From NCBI GenBank assembly GCA_018222805.1, contig JAAEZQ010000028.1, positions 1 through 42,692 on the forward strand: 42,692 bases of DNA. Direction: 5' to 3'. The notes beneath the pieces were generated by a model. It ran no database searches, was not told where the DNA came from, and worked only from the letters and a program-made list of their open reading frames with translations. Positions 22,996 to 33,805 of the stretch are shown piece by piece. The DNA is from Vibrionaceae bacterium. Lineage in GTDB: Bacteria; Pseudomonadota; Gammaproteobacteria; Enterobacterales; Vibrionaceae. The stretch's first letter is position 1, and each line of letters opens with the position of its first letter. A program made the translations under genes and the position numbers.

Positions 22996-24276
22996 TTAAT
23001 CGTCAATATGCTCCGTTGCGAAATTGATCTGAGCTTCACATCCCCCACCAGGGTGCGTGTCTATTGAAAATTGCCAGCCATATCGGCGGCACAAGTCATC
23101 AACGATCATGAGTCCTAAGCCGTGTCCGTCAGAATCTGGGACGGAAGAAAACCCTTCACCTTCGTCTCGTACAGACAAACAAGCGTCACTCATTTCAATG
23201 TTTATTTTGCCTTTCGAAGTGGCGGCAATACTATTCCGTATCAGATTACTTAGTACGATATTAAGCACAGCGGTTGTTGCTCTCGAATGTGGACTACCTG
23301 TTACCGTAACTTCAAATTCAAGGGACTTTTCATCAGCCTGTGCTTGGCTAAGCGAAACAATGTGGCGTAACTCTTGCTCAGAAATTCTACGTACGCGGCT
23401 ATCATCCATATTTCGCTCATAACGAACTAATCCAAGTAATGCATCGACCATGGTAGACATCTGCTCAGTAGCGTCTTGGATACGACTAATCTGTCGTTCC
23501 TGAAATGGTGTGCTGGAGTTTCTGGCTAATAAGCTACTAGAGCCTTTCATGACTGTCAGCGGAGTTCTGAGCTCGTGACTAGCATAGCGCGCAAAGGCTT
23601 GTTCACGCTTAATTACCTGATTTACCTCGTTGCGATACTCGTTAAGTTGAGTGGCAAGGGCTTCGAACTCTTTCGCTGAACCTAGAGGGACAACAAACTT
23701 CTTCGTTGTATCGCCTTGGTGCTCATCCAGTTGTGTTTTCAGGGTGTTAATCGGTTCAATTAATCGTTGAGACAAGCGGAGTAACAAACTGCCGAAGACG
23801 AAAATCAGTGCAACTACAACTGTCAGTACAAGCCCGATAACATAAGAAAACTCGCTCCATGTAATCTCGATTTCATCAATTAGCGAAATCAAGATGATGG
23901 GATGCGCCTCACCATCTTGCGTGTAGGTGCTCATGTAAATCATGCGTGTATAGGGCTCTTCGCCGACTTCACCTAAAAAATAGTGTTTATCTTGTAGGAA
24001 AGGGCGGTAAAGCGCAGGAACCAGATTGATGTCATTGTATGCCGTCGTCAGAAGATCGAGCTTTATGACACCCTCAGAAGGCGTTTGTTTAAAATGCTCA
24101 ATGGCTTCCTTTTTGTCGATCATAATCCGGCGCTCACCAACCCGATCTTCTGACCACAATAGCGATCCACTTACTAGAGCAAAGCAGAGCAACCCGATCA
24201 CGACAGAAACCAGCAAAAAAAACAGTTCTAGGCGGCCGGTCATACTTTGCGTATTACCGAGTAAACGACGAATCAT
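22996..24276 (-). CDS. Sensor histidine kinase (CarS/VprB-like)
   Basis: A 426-residue kinase. It has TM1 (about 19-41), a periplasmic domain (about 42-140), TM2 (about 143-168), then HAMP, H-box YASHELRTPLTVMKG (His234), N-box (LSNLIRNSIAA), G1 (DEGEGFSSV) and G2 (GHGLGLMIV). The short degenerate G1 is normal for this subgroup. It overlaps the response-regulator gene by 4 bases. The pair resembles the CarRS/VprAB system that controls lipid A glycylation in V. cholerae, but I cannot confirm this by eye. Confidence 0.85.
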   Translation of the reverse strand: MIRRLLGNTQSMTGRLELFFLLVSVVIGLLCFALVSGSLLWSEDRVGERRIMIDKKEAIEHFKQTPSEGVIKLDLLTTAYNDINLVPALYRPFLQDKHYFLGEVGEEPYTRMIYMSTYTQDGEAHPIILISLIDEIEITWSEFSYVIGLVLTVVVALIFVFGSLLLRLSQRLIEPINTLKTQLDEHQGDTTKKFVVPLGSAKEFEALATQLNEYRNEVNQVIKREQAFARYASHELRTPLTVMKGSSSLLARNSSTPFQERQISRIQDATEQMSTMVDALLGLVRYERNMDDSRVRRISEQELRHIVSLSQAQADEKSLEFEVTVTGSPHSRATTAVLNIVLSNLIRNSIAATSKGKINIEMSDACLSVRDEGEGFSSVPDSDGHGLGLMIVDDLCRRYGWQFSIDTHPGGGCEAQINFATEHIDD

Positions 24277-24950
24277 TCTCCCTGCTCCAAACGGAAGCCG
24301 ACTTTAGGAATGGTTTTGAGCAAGTGCTCTTGAAATGGTTTATCGAGTTGTCCACGCAGTTGGTAGATATGGCTACGTAACACATCGTTGTTTGGCTCGT
24401 TTTCCTGCCATAAACGAAAGGCAATATTTTCTTTGGTTACGATATCAGGTGCACTTTGTACCAGCATTTCGAGAATGGTATAAGTGGTTGGATTGAGTGC
24501 CAACAATTTACCTTGGCGATACGCTTGGTGCGTTTTTTGGTCAATTGTGATTTCGCCGTACTGGATATGGCTTGCGGCGACGGTACCGCGATAACGCTTT
24601 ATCAATGCCGTCATGCGAGCTTCGAGAATATCGAGGTCAAAAGGTTTAGTTAGGTAGTCATCTGCACCGTGAGCAAACCCTTTTAGCATGTCTTCGCGGC
24701 TATCAAGTGCAGTCAACATAAGTATTGGCGTGTTACTTCCTGCTTCTCTTAACCTGTTACACAGCGTTAGACCATCCATACGCGGCAGCATCAAGTCGAG
24801 TAATATGATGTCGAAAGAGTTACTAAGAGCGAGCTTAAGGCCAAGCTCTCCGTTGTCGGCGTAATCAAGTTGCATTCCTGCACATTCGAAATAATCAAAC
24901 AACATTCCGGCGATTTCTCGATTATCTTCCACTAAAAGCACACGTTTCAT
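24273..24950 (-). CDS. OmpR-family response regulator (CarR/VprA-like)
   Basis: A 225-residue regulator. The receiver domain has acidic residues Glu8/Asp9, phospho-acceptor Asp52 (ILLDLMLPRMDG), MLTALDS and the switch lysine in YLTKPF. The DNA-binding domain ends RSHIYQLRGQLDKPF and KTIPKVGFRLEQGE. It is first gene of the two-gene unit with the kinase. If it is CarR-like it would respond to antimicrobial peptides or low pH; that is an inference from the family feel only. Confidence 0.87.
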   Translation of the reverse strand: MKRVLLVEDNREIAGMLFDYFECAGMQLDYADNGELGLKLALSNSFDIILLDLMLPRMDGLTLCNRLREAGSNTPILMLTALDSREDMLKGFAHGADDYLTKPFDLDILEARMTALIKRYRGTVAASHIQYGEITIDQKTHQAYRQGKLLALNPTTYTILEMLVQSAPDIVTKENIAFRLWQENEPNNDVLRSHIYQLRGQLDKPFQEHLLKTIPKVGFRLEQGE

Positions 24951-25083
24951 TCATTCTTATCCAATCTCGGCAATGTTGGTTTGCCCTTAATGAACATTAT
25001 TCACCATAAGCGTGAAAAAGTTGTCAATGTGATGCGACGGTTTACAAGTATAAGTGACTGATTGAAAGCGTAACACGCAAAAC

Positions 25084-25116
25084 AAAAGGGCTCCAGAATT
25101 GCTTCTGGAGCCCTTT
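25084..25116 (-). terminator. Rho-independent terminator after ygiQ
   Basis: AAAGGGCTCCAGAA-TTGC-TTCTGGAGCCCTTT is a perfect 14-bp stem. On the minus strand it is followed by TTGTTTTGC, giving a usable T-rich tail 23 bases after the ygiQ stop. Confidence 0.85.
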
Positions 25117-25138
25117 ATAGTTTTACTCGTTTTTATGA

Positions 25139-27478
25139 TTATCGACGCTTAGGTTTGCGCTGACCAGCAGGTTTGCCCTGAGCTTGAGGACGGCCCTGAC
25201 CTTGTGGTTTCCCACCGTTTGTACGGTTTGAATTTGTGCCGTTAGCACGTTGGCCATTGTTGTTACCTCGGCCTTGGCCACCTTGTGCTTTGCCAGAGCC
25301 ATTGCGGTTTCCAGAAGGCTTGCCGTCACGAGAACCTCCTTCAGAGCGTTTCTCGAGGTGACCACCAAAACCTGGCTGGTTCTTGGTGTGTTTCGTTGCA
25401 AAGCGGTTCGCACCGTGGCGACCAGATTTACGACGCTGCGCTGGTGTTTGTGCATCAATATCTTCTGCAGGAACCAAACAGGTTGGTTTGTCACCAATCA
25501 GATGCTTTTTGCCCATGCTGATCAGTGCTTCACGAATCATTGGCCAGTTTGCCGGATCGTGGTAACGCAGCAGGGCTTTATGCAGACGACGCTGACGTTC
25601 ACCTTTAGCCACAGGAATGTCTTCACGCTGTTTGTATTTAACGCGTTTCAGAGGGTTAGTCTCTGAGTAGTACATGGATGTTGCGTTACACATTGGTGAT
25701 GGGTAGAAGTTCTGTACCTGGTCACACTCGAAGTTATTTTTCTTCAGCCATAGTGCAAGATTCAACATATCTTCGTCTTCGGTGCCTGGGTGCGCAGAGA
25801 TAAAGTAAGGGATCAGGTACTGTTTTTTACCCGCTTCTGCACTGTACTTCTCGAACATCTCTTTAAAGCGGTCGTACGTGCCCATGCCCGGTTTCATCAT
25901 CAGATCCAGAGGGCCTTTCTCAGTGTGCTCAGGTGCGATCTTCAAGTAGCCGCCAACATGATGAGTGACCAACTCTTTCACATATTCTGGTGATTCAATA
26001 GCAAGGTCGTAACGTACGCCCGAAGCAACCATTACCTTTTTCACACCTTCCACTTTACGCGCTTCGCGGTATAGGTCGATGGTGTGTTTGTGGTCTGTGT
26101 TTAGCTTGTTACAGATACCTGGGAACACGCAAGACGGGCGACGACAGTTCGCTTCTGCTTTTGGATCTTTACAGCCCAGACGGTACATGTTCGCAGTCGG
26201 GCCACCAAGATCGGAAATCGTGCCAGTAAAGCCCGGAACTTTGTCGCGAATTTCTTCAATCTCGTTAATGATCGACTCTTGAGAGCGGTTCTGAATAATT
26301 CTTCCTTCGTGTTCAGTAATTGAACAGAACGAGCAACCACCAAAACAGCCGCGCATGATATTCACAGACGTTTTAATCATGTCATACGCGGGAATCTTCG
26401 CTTTACCATACATTGGGTGAGGGACTCGCGCATAAGGTAAACCAAAAACAAAGTCCATCTCTTCTGTGCTCAGCGGAATCGGGGCTTGATTAACCCAAAG
26501 TTCACGGTCGCCGTGGCGTTGAATCAGTGCACGCCCAGAGTACGGGTTGGTTTCCAAGTGCATAACACGGCTTGCATGCGCGTACAGAATACGGTCGTTA
26601 TTGAGCTTCTCGAAATGAGGCAAACGTACCGCCGTAGTTGCAGCATCATGGCGAGATGGTCGAATGGTAATTGGTTGAGCAGCAGCTGGTTCATCTTTCT
26701 TTGTGTCGCATTGCGTTTCTACCTCGTAAGGGTTCTTGGGTACAAACGCCTCTTTACGCGGTTTTTCAATACGAGATGAGTCGATAATGGTATAGCTGTC
26801 TGGTGCTACAGGTAGGTTAACCGCTGTACCACGAATGTTCGTCATGTCAGAAATGTTTTCGCCATCTGCGATGCGATGTGCCACTTCAACCAGTGCACGC
26901 TCAGCATTACCAAATAACAGAATATCTGCTTTGGCATCAAACAATATTGAGCGGCGAACTTTATCTGACCAGTAGTCATAGTGCGCAACGCGTCGTAGGC
27001 TGGCTTCAATACCACCTAATACGATAGGCACGTCTTTGTAAGCTTCACGACAACGCTGTGAATAAACCAAGGTCGCGCGGTCAGGACGTTTGCCACCTTC
27101 ATTATTAGGTGTGTACGCATCATCGTGGCGAAGTTTTTTATCTGCGGTGTAACGGTTGATCATGGAGTCCATGTTACCCGCTGTGATCCCAAAGAACAGA
27201 TTAGGCTTACCAAGCTGCATGAACGCATCTTTATTCTGCCATTCAGGTTGAGCAATGATACCGACTCTGAAGCCTTGTGCTTCTAATAGACGGCCAATGA
27301 TCGCCATACCAAAGCTTGGGTGATCGACATAGGCATCACCTGTCACAATGATAATGTCACAGCTATCCCATCCTAGGGCATCCATTTCTTTGCGGCTGGT
27401 CGGCAAGAAAGGTGCCGAACCAAAACACTCGGCCCAGTATTTTTTGTACTCATGAATAGGAGTGATGTTATTGGTCAT
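25139..27478 (-). CDS. ygiQ: YgiQ family radical SAM protein
   Basis: A 779-residue YgiQ protein. An N-terminal domain starts at [11 protein letters not shown]. The radical-SAM cluster motif is [12 protein letters not shown] (Cys378, Cys382, Cys385). Further Cys motifs ([15 protein letters not shown]) are typical of YgiQ. The C-terminal 90 residues are a basic Gly/Gln/Asn/Arg-rich low-complexity tail. The substrate of YgiQ is not established. The length is a little above E. coli YgiQ, mainly through the tail. It stands alone between a terminator and a long spacer. Confidence 0.92.
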   Translation of the reverse strand: MTNNITPIHEYKKYWAECFGSAPFLPTSRKEMDALGWDSCDIIIVTGDAYVDHPSFGMAIIGRLLEAQGFRVGIIAQPEWQNKDAFMQLGKPNLFFGITAGNMDSMINRYTADKKLRHDDAYTPNNEGGKRPDRATLVYSQRCREAYKDVPIVLGGIEASLRRVAHYDYWSDKVRRSILFDAKADILLFGNAERALVEVAHRIADGENISDMTNIRGTAVNLPVAPDSYTIIDSSRIEKPRKEAFVPKNPYEVETQCDTKKDEPAAAQPITIRPSRHDAATTAVRLPHFEKLNNDRILYAHASRVMHLETNPYSGRALIQRHGDRELWVNQAPIPLSTEEMDFVFGLPYARVPHPMYGKAKIPAYDMIKTSVNIMRGCFGGCSFCSITEHEGRIIQNRSQESIINEIEEIRDKVPGFTGTISDLGGPTANMYRLGCKDPKAEANCRRPSCVFPGICNKLNTDHKHTIDLYREARKVEGVKKVMVASGVRYDLAIESPEYVKELVTHHVGGYLKIAPEHTEKGPLDLMMKPGMGTYDRFKEMFEKYSAEAGKKQYLIPYFISAHPGTEDEDMLNLALWLKKNNFECDQVQNFYPSPMCNATSMYYSETNPLKRVKYKQREDIPVAKGERQRRLHKALLRYHDPANWPMIREALISMGKKHLIGDKPTCLVPAEDIDAQTPAQRRKSGRHGANRFATKHTKNQPGFGGHLEKRSEGGSRDGKPSGNRNGSGKAQGGQGRGNNNGQRANGTNSNRTNGGKPQGQGRPQAQGKPAGQRKPKRR

Positions 27479-27826
27479 ATTTTGCTCTCTGTTCCAGGGA
27501 GCGCGAATTATAGCGATTTGATGATCAGGTATCTATACCAAACTTGTTTATTCAAGGTTAGTTCATGGAGTTTTATTGGGATTGTAAAATTACGACGGAG
27601 TTATCAATGAATTTCTATCTGATATTACCTTGAAACCCTTATAGTTATTAGGGTTTTGATCTAAAGTGTCCCAATATTAATACAATGGATAAGCAACTTA
27701 ATTCTTATCTTGGATCACGTTTATAATCAGATTGTGCACTGCAATAGTGCGCGAGGCAGGCAAGCTACGTCAGTCGCATTTAGCCACTGCATTCGAAGTT
27801 AGGGTTTAAGAAGGAAGGGCTAGGTA
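27479..27826. other. 348-base gene-free spacer between ygiQ and the EAL gene
   Basis: Divergent promoter region. AAACCCT-N10-AGGGTTT (27632-27656) forms a modest hairpin. AAGGAAGGG just before the EAL gene start is its ribosome site. Nothing else coding is visible. Confidence 0.5.
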
Positions 27827-29179
27827 ATGAGCGAGTCAGCAAAGATAGCACATAGAAGAGTATTGATGTGGATGAACAATTACAGTGAACAGGATCGAGA
27901 CTGGTTCTCATTTCTGCTAACAAAAGATCAATTTGAGAACAAACTGGAGCACTTCGCTAAAGACAGTGGCCATAAAGACCTCAATATCATCATGACGTTG
28001 AGACCTAATTTCAGTCAGCATTGCTTGTTGGAGCAGAAGCTGGGTTTTGCTGATTTTATCATGCGTAGTCGTTATGCAACTCTGGCTGGTAAACTGACTC
28101 GAAATGTATTTGTTGTGTGTTTACAAACGTCGCATTGTCAGTGGCTAAGCACCATCAAATTAATTGAGTTGGCTATGAAGGGGTTCTTCACTGAGTTAAA
28201 AAATGAGATGGGAACAAAAATGCACGCCACTATCGTCGAGGGACAAACTGGCGTATCTGTTCTTGGTTACGATACGAGTAACCCCAGAAGAGCATTGGCA
28301 CTGGCAGTACAAACCATGGTGTCGTCCAGAGTGGGTGAGAGCGGATACTTCAATTTTTACAACAGCAAGTTGCATGCGGAGCTGCTAAAACGCCAACACT
28401 TGGAAACCTTTCTCCAAAAGAAAATCGATTGTGAACTTGTGGATGTGTATTTTCAGCCAATTGTGGATACCTACTCAGGTAAAGTCACTAAATTTGAAGC
28501 GTTGGCGCGGTTTCATCACGAAAATAGCAGTTACAGTACTCAAGAGATGATTTCGGTCATCGAAGACCTCGAATTAATTGCAGAGTTAGATGATCTGGTT
28601 TGCCGAATCGCGCTCAAGCGTTGGTCTGAATTACAATGCTGCTATGGCGATGATATCGGGCTTTCCATTAATCGTTCTCTCAACACTAAGTTAGATGCAT
28701 TGCAGGTGTTGCAACGGTCACTGGATTTGATTAAATCCAGTGAGGTTAAGCCTGAGCTCGTGACGCTAGAGTTAACGGAATCGGCCTACTTTGAACAAGA
28801 TGAAGCACACACCGAGGCTTTGAAACAGATCAGGCAAGAAGGGATCAAAATAGCCATAGACGATTTTGGTACGGGATACGCTTCATTTTCTTATCTGGGA
28901 AAAGGGCAGTTTGATCTACTAAAAATTGACCGTAAGTTCGTGGCGGATATTCATGAGGGCAGCAGTAATTACTACATTGTCAAAATGATTACTGAGCTTG
29001 CTCACCAGTTGGGAGTAAAAGTCATTGCAGAAGGCGTCGAGTCAGAGCAAGAGCGTCATGTTTTGGCGGATATTGGTGTGGATTTTCTTCAAGGTTTCTT
29101 GTTTTCTCCAGCAGTATCAGCCACGGATCTGGAGCAACCTAAATATTGTGAGCGCTTATTTAACTTGAACGTGGGATAA
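27827..29179 (+). CDS. EAL-domain c-di-GMP phosphodiesterase with degenerate N-terminal domain
   Basis: A 450-residue protein. Residues 1-185 are a soluble region resembling a highly degenerate GGDEF domain, without the GGDEF signature. Residues about 200-440 are an EAL domain. Metal and catalytic residues are present: FEALARFH (Glu224), SINRS, LELTES, IAIDDFGTGYAS, LLKIDRKFV, VIAEGVESEQ and FLQGFLFSP. It should therefore hydrolyse c-di-GMP. No membrane segment is visible, so it is cytosolic. Single-gene unit with a good ribosome site. Confidence 0.9.
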   Translation: MSESAKIAHRRVLMWMNNYSEQDRDWFSFLLTKDQFENKLEHFAKDSGHKDLNIIMTLRPNFSQHCLLEQKLGFADFIMRSRYATLAGKLTRNVFVVCLQTSHCQWLSTIKLIELAMKGFFTELKNEMGTKMHATIVEGQTGVSVLGYDTSNPRRALALAVQTMVSSRVGESGYFNFYNSKLHAELLKRQHLETFLQKKIDCELVDVYFQPIVDTYSGKVTKFEALARFHHENSSYSTQEMISVIEDLELIAELDDLVCRIALKRWSELQCCYGDDIGLSINRSLNTKLDALQVLQRSLDLIKSSEVKPELVTLELTESAYFEQDEAHTEALKQIRQEGIKIAIDDFGTGYASFSYLGKGQFDLLKIDRKFVADIHEGSSNYYIVKMITELAHQLGVKVIAEGVESEQERHVLADIGVDFLQGFLFSPAVSATDLEQPKYCERLFNLNVG

Positions 29180-29325
29180 TCAAAGCTTCTGCCTTTGATT
29201 CATCACTTACACATTGCTGTAAAGCTAGCTCGTAAGGTCAATAGAGCTCTAAAGGGTTTAGGTGGTTTGGCGATAGGTGATTTGTTATTATCGCCACCCC
29301 AAACGACTTTTGAGCTTGCTTCATC

Positions 29326-30012
29326 ATGATTCAACAATTGCTGGTTACTTTTCCTCCGATGCTATTCGGCGCACAAGCGTTACTGACTTTACTTTTAATT
29401 AAGGGCGATATTTGTCCGGGTCAGCGAGGTCGCCTCCACAAAATGTTACCTGCAATAGGGGTAATGTGGCTGGCAGTCGCGTCACTACGCATTGAGGCGT
29501 TTATGGTGGTGTTTGCGATCTTCTACTTCTACTCTCAGGTTCAGACTAAAAAAACACGCGAGAAAGGGCCACTATGGGCTCTGCACCTTGCCAATGGCTT
29601 GGCGTTTGCCTACGTGGCGATTCAGGTGTTTGAACAAACTAATTTGCCAGCGGCCATTGCTATGGCGTTAATGATCTTCTTTTTGGGTGCTTCATTCTCT
29701 CAATTGTTGCTCACGATTGCGCGTAGCCGTTTGCAAGCTTTCCATAGAATTTTACCCGTTACCGGTATTGTGTCGGGCATGTTGTTGGTGATTGCGACGC
29801 TATTTTCATCTTACCAGTTGGATGAGACGGCATTGAGCGCCGCTACTCAACCAATATTAACTGCCCTGGTGATGTTGATCTCTTCCATTGTGGTTTGGTG
29901 TTGGCATATTTTCACTCATAAAACTCCTGAGAAAGTGCAGCTTAGTGTCGCTTTCTTGCTTGCTCTTGTTTCTATGACGAGCCTGCAAAGTTTGTTTACA
30001 CTGGTCGCTTAA
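29326..30012 (+). CDS. Polytopic membrane protein of unknown function
   Basis: A 228-residue protein with about seven transmembrane helices (starting near residues 10, 42, 60, 84, 107, 140 and 173, with an eighth near 205). No recognisable motif. The gene starts at ATG 29326, with a weak ribosome site. It is followed closely by the DUF4250 gene and may be co-transcribed. I do not recognise a family. Confidence 0.7.
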   Translation: MIQQLLVTFPPMLFGAQALLTLLLIKGDICPGQRGRLHKMLPAIGVMWLAVASLRIEAFMVVFAIFYFYSQVQTKKTREKGPLWALHLANGLAFAYVAIQVFEQTNLPAAIAMALMIFFLGASFSQLLLTIARSRLQAFHRILPVTGIVSGMLLVIATLFSSYQLDETALSAATQPILTALVMLISSIVVWCWHIFTHKTPEKVQLSVAFLLALVSMTSLQSLFTLVA

Positions 30013-30110
30013 CATGCCATCCGTGAGCTCACGATCTGGAGTGGGCTCACTTTAAATTCGCCAGATTATGTCTACGCTGTATATATACCTTGTCGAAGAG
30101 GAGTGTCGCG

Positions 30111-30311
30111 ATGGATTTAAGTAACGTAGGTAATCTGGATAGCATTATTCTGTTAGGTATCGTCAATGAAAAGCTACGCTTAGAGTGTGACAGTTTTGAC
30201 GAATTGGTTTCGACTTATGAAATGGATACAGAGTCGGTAGTGGGCAAGCTTGATATGCTTGGCTACCAGTACGACCCTCTCACCAATCAATTTAAATCGT
30301 GCGAACGTTAA
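30111..30311 (+). CDS. DUF4250 family small protein
   Basis: A 66-residue soluble protein: MDLSNVGNLDSIILLGIVNE, then KLRLECDSFDELVSTYEM, ending LGYQYDPLTNQFKSCER. This matches the DUF4250 pattern, function unknown. The ATG at 30111 is chosen because GAGGAG lies 7-10 bases upstream; an in-frame start 21 bases earlier has none. A terminator lies just beyond, inside the end of metR. Confidence 0.8.
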   Translation: MDLSNVGNLDSIILLGIVNEKLRLECDSFDELVSTYEMDTESVVGKLDMLGYQYDPLTNQFKSCER

Positions 30312-30333
30312 GATCGTTCGATTTATCCCACTC

Positions 30334-31245
30334 TTAAGCCATCTTGATTCCATCAAGGTGGCTTTTACATTGTTGCCTTGCGGTTGCGAAAAATGCCTGT
30401 AAATAGCGTTTGTCTTTCTCTGAATTTCGAACAGCAGCAAACAGACGTCGCCACAATCCACTGCCAAATGGCTGGCTGGTAATTAATCCTTGACGCGAAA
30501 ACTCGGAAATTGCCCAGTTCGGCAGTGCTGCAACCCCTAATCCTGCTGATACCATTTGCACCAACATCAATGTATTGTCCGCTTGCTTCCACCTCGCTGG
30601 CTCCACTCCTGCAGGCTGTAAGAAGTGTTTAACCACATCAAGCCGCTGTTTCTGTACTGGATAAGAGAGCATGGTTTGATCGGCAAGATCTTGAGGTTCA
30701 ATAATCGCTTTATCAGCCAGTGGATGGCTGGTGGATGTGACTAGGCGCATTTCAAAATCAAACAAAGGTTCGTAATGTACCTCTGAACGTGGCTGAATAT
30801 CCGAAGTAATGACGAGATCCAGCTCACCAGCAAGCAGGGCAGGTAATGGCTCGAATCCAAAGCCTGAAGAAAAATCTAACGTTACGCTAGGCCATGCCAG
30901 TTGATATTCCTTAAGCGCTGGCATCAGCCATTGAAAGCAGGAATGACATTCGATAGCCATGTGCAGTCGACCATTGACGTCTTCCTTCAAACTCGCCAGT
31001 TCATTCTCTGCTCTTGCTAGTTTCGGTAAAATATCTTCTGCAAGGCGCAATAGAATCTCACCTTCGGAAGTGAATTTAACCGGGCGGGTTTTTCTTAAGA
31101 ACAATTGCCCACCAATACGAGACTCCAGATCCTTGATTTGGTGCGAAAGAGCGGATTGAGTCAAATGCAAAGCGGTTGCGGTTGCAGTCAGTGAGCCCGT
31201 ATCTCGAAGCGAGGTAATGGTACGCAAGTGTTTTAGCTCTATCAT
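30334..31245 (-). CDS. metR: MetR, LysR-type activator of methionine synthesis
   Basis: A 303-residue LysR-type regulator. The N-terminal winged helix-turn-helix (MIELKHLRTITSLRDTGSLT through QSALSHQIKDLESRIG) is clear. The effector domain contains the MetR-typical stretches IECHSCFQWLMPAL and FEPLPALLAGELDLVI. It binds homocysteine and activates metE and metH in E. coli. It is divergent from metE, the classical MetR/metE arrangement. A MetR box overlaps its own start codon, suggesting autoregulation. Confidence 0.94.
   Translation of the reverse strand: MIELKHLRTITSLRDTGSLTATATALHLTQSALSHQIKDLESRIGGQLFLRKTRPVKFTSEGEILLRLAEDILPKLARAENELASLKEDVNGRLHMAIECHSCFQWLMPALKEYQLAWPSVTLDFSSGFGFEPLPALLAGELDLVITSDIQPRSEVHYEPLFDFEMRLVTSTSHPLADKAIIEPQDLADQTMLSYPVQKQRLDVVKHFLQPAGVEPARWKQADNTLMLVQMVSAGLGVAALPNWAISEFSRQGLITSQPFGSGLWRRLFAAVRNSEKDKRYLQAFFATARQQCKSHLDGIKMA
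30336..30366 (+). terminator. Rho-independent terminator embedded in the end of metR
   Basis: AAGCCATCTTGA-TTCCA-TCAAGGTGGCTT (one wobble pair) followed by TT. It ends the plus-strand DUF4250 transcript but its sequence is also the last codons of the convergent metR gene. Confidence 0.7.
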
Positions 31246-31257
31246 GAATCTCTTTCA
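31245..31257. promoter_or_regulatory. MetR binding box, with a weaker second copy 30 bp away
   Basis: TGAATCTCTTTCA fits the MetR consensus TGAA-N5-TTCA exactly and overlaps the metR start codon. A second site TGAACTTTATTAA (31275-31287, one mismatch) lies 30 bp further, about three helical turns. The pair can serve both metR and metE. Confidence 0.65.
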
Positions 31258-31311
31258 TCCTTTAATGCTCGCCATGAACTTTATTAACTTAACCGTAAAA
31301 CTTGGAAATGT

Positions 31312-31327
31312 AAACGTCTAGACGTCT
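31312..31327. promoter_or_regulatory. Tandem MetJ met boxes
   Basis: AAACGTCT directly followed by AGACGTCT: two adjacent 8-bp met boxes, one perfect and one with a single mismatch to AGACGTCT. MetJ needs at least two tandem boxes, so repression by MetJ with S-adenosylmethionine is expected, acting on metR, metE or both. Confidence 0.8.
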
Positions 31328-31506
31328 ATTTGTTTGAGAAGGCTGTTTGTTTCTTCGATACATTATGAATTTTTTTAATAATCAAGTTGAATATTTGGAC
31401 CTTGTTCAATTTGCGTCTGAGAGAGATAGTTTAGCCATCCAGACATCCTGTCGGTTAAGCCAGAGATGCTCTGCCCCAGATAAACTGAAGAATAAGGACT
31501 AGGGAA

Positions 31507-33789
31507 ATGGCTACAACTACACACATACTTGGCTACCCACGTATTGGGGAAAAACGTGAACTGAAATTTGCGCAAGAAAAATACTGGCGTGGAGAAATCG
31601 ATCAAGCCCAACTCAAGCAGGTTGGTACACAGCTAAGAGCAAAAAATTGGCAAGTACAGCGCAACGCGGGCTTGAGTTTTACAACTGCTGGTGATTTTGC
31701 CTGGTATGATCATGTACTGACAACAACACTGCTATTGGGCCACGTGCCAAAACGTCACGCCGAGGGGAGTCCTAACCTTGATACCTTGTTCAAGGTTGGT
31801 CGAGGCCAATCACAGACTGATTGTGGCTGTGCAGGTGCTGCAGCTTCGGACATGACTAAGTGGTTCAATACTAACTATCATTATATTGTGCCGGAATTTA
31901 GCAAAGACGATACCTTTGAGGTGAGTTGGCCGCAGTTATTTGAAGAAGTCAGTGAAGCAGTCAATGCGGGACACAACGTTAAGCCGGTACTTCTTGGCCC
32001 TATCAGCTACTTATATTTGGGTAAAGAAGTTGAAGAAGGCTTTGACCGATTGACGCTGTTACCAAGGTTGCTTACAGCATATCAAGCGATTTTGGCAAAA
32101 TTGGCCGATCAGGGTGTGGAGTGGGTACAAATCGATGAGCCAATTTTATCGCTTGAGCTGGAGAGTCAATGGTCGGGTGCCTTTAAACTGGCTTATCAAA
32201 TCATTCGCAGTGATGTAAAAGTTCTGCTTACGACTTACTTTGACTCTGTGACTGATACACTGGATAAAATAGTCGAGCTACCCATTGATGGTTTGCACAT
32301 TGACTTATCTGCAGCGGCAGACCAGCTAGATGAAGTTGTGGAAAAACTACCAGAAGGTTGGGTGTTATCTGCTGGCGTTATCAATGGCCGTAACGTTTGG
32401 CGAGCGGATCTGAGTGCGCAATTGGCTTTATTGCAACCTGTAAAAGAGAAGCTAGGCGATAAACTTTGGGTTGCAAGCTCTTGTTCATTACTTCATAGCC
32501 CAGTTGATCTAGAGCTTGAAACGACGCTTAGCGAAGAAGTGAAAAGCTGGTTCGCCTTTGCTAAACAGAAAGTTGTCGAGGTAGCCCTACTAGGTAAAGC
32601 ACTGGACGGCGATCATAATGCTATTCTGGCATGTGACATTTACAGCCAGCCAATCAAAGCGCGTAAAACGGCCACTCACGTGAATAAACCGCAGGTGCAG
32701 GCCCGTATCAATCGAATCACCACAGAGCTAACCCAACGCAGTGCGGCTTATCCTGAGCGTTCTGCTCATCAGGCAGAAGTGCTAGGTTTACCGCTATTGC
32801 CAACGACTACCATCGGTTCTTTCCCCCAAACAGGTGAAATTCGCGTTCAGCGCAGTGCTTATCGCTCTGGTCAACTTTCTGAGTCAGACTATGTTGCGGC
32901 ACTTAAAGGGCATATTGCTGATGCGGTGAAACGACAGGAAGCACTAGATCTGGACGTGCTGGTTCACGGTGAAGCTGAGCGTAACGATATGGTCGAGTAC
33001 TTCGCCGAGAATCTTGCTGGTTTCCAGACGACTAAATTTGGTTGGGTGCAGAGTTACGGTTCTCGCTGCGTAAAACCTGCTATTGTGGTTGCGGATATTG
33101 AACGTGAAAAACCAATCACGGTCGAATGGTCTACGTATGCGCAATCGCTAACAAGCAAGCAAGTGAAAGGGATGCTGACTGGCCCTGTTACGATTCTATG
33201 TTGGACTTTCCCACGTGAAGACATTACGCGTAAGGAAATCACCCAGCAATTGGCATTGGCACTGCGAGATGAAGTTTCTGACTTGCAAAATGCAGGCATT
33301 AACATCATCCAGATTGACGAACCTGCTATTCGTGAGGGGCTACCGCTTAAGACGCGTGATCATAAAGCCTATCTGGAATGGGCTGTGGATGCGTTTAAGA
33401 TCTCTGCTGGTAGCGCGAAGCCTGAGACACAGATTCATACTCATATGTGTTACAGCGAGTTCAATGAAATTATTGATTCTGTCGCGGCGCTGGATGCGGA
33501 TGTGATCACGATTGAAACGTCACGTTCGAATATGGAATTGCTTAAAGCATTTGAAGAGTTTAATTATCCAAATGAAATCGGCCCTGGTGTTTATGATATT
33601 CACTCACCGAACATTCCGAGCGAAGAGTGGATTGAACGCCTGATCAAGAAAGCAGCGGAAAAAATACCAGTAAAACGTTTATGGGTGAACCCAGATTGTG
33701 GTCTAAAAACACGAAACTGGGTGGAGACAGAGGCAGCATTAGCTAACTTAGTCTCAGCGGCGAAAAAGCTACGCACCGAGCTAGCATAA
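31507..33789 (+). CDS. metE: MetE, cobalamin-independent methionine synthase
   Basis: A 760-residue enzyme transferring methyl from 5-methyltetrahydropteroyl-triglutamate to homocysteine. The N-terminal half begins [18 protein letters not shown]. The catalytic half begins [14 protein letters not shown]. Zinc ligands His646 and Cys648 (HTHMCYSEF) and Cys731 (NPDCGLKTR) are present, each offset +5 from E. coli. ATG at 31507 has a purine-rich AGGGAA upstream. Divergent from metR with MetR and MetJ sites between. A terminator follows. Confidence 0.97.
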   Translation: MATTTHILGYPRIGEKRELKFAQEKYWRGEIDQAQLKQVGTQLRAKNWQVQRNAGLSFTTAGDFAWYDHVLTTTLLLGHVPKRHAEGSPNLDTLFKVGRGQSQTDCGCAGAAASDMTKWFNTNYHYIVPEFSKDDTFEVSWPQLFEEVSEAVNAGHNVKPVLLGPISYLYLGKEVEEGFDRLTLLPRLLTAYQAILAKLADQGVEWVQIDEPILSLELESQWSGAFKLAYQIIRSDVKVLLTTYFDSVTDTLDKIVELPIDGLHIDLSAAADQLDEVVEKLPEGWVLSAGVINGRNVWRADLSAQLALLQPVKEKLGDKLWVASSCSLLHSPVDLELETTLSEEVKSWFAFAKQKVVEVALLGKALDGDHNAILACDIYSQPIKARKTATHVNKPQVQARINRITTELTQRSAAYPERSAHQAEVLGLPLLPTTTIGSFPQTGEIRVQRSAYRSGQLSESDYVAALKGHIADAVKRQEALDLDVLVHGEAERNDMVEYFAENLAGFQTTKFGWVQSYGSRCVKPAIVVADIEREKPITVEWSTYAQSLTSKQVKGMLTGPVTILCWTFPREDITRKEITQQLALALRDEVSDLQNAGINIIQIDEPAIREGLPLKTRDHKAYLEWAVDAFKISAGSAKPETQIHTHMCYSEFNEIIDSVAALDADVITIETSRSNMELLKAFEEFNYPNEIGPGVYDIHSPNIPSEEWIERLIKKAAEKIPVKRLWVNPDCGLKTRNWVETEAALANLVSAAKKLRTELA

Positions 33790-33805
33790 ATAGATAAGCA
33801 AAGAA

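Noticed and set aside
25123..25497. 124-codon minus-strand frame over the end of ygiQ
   Set aside because: Lies in another frame of the Gly/Gln/Asn/Arg-rich tail of ygiQ; compositional shadow.
31385..31409. TTGAA/TTCAA dyad upstream of metE as a third MetR box
   Set aside because: Spacing of 13 bases between half-sites does not fit the five-base spacing of the MetR consensus.
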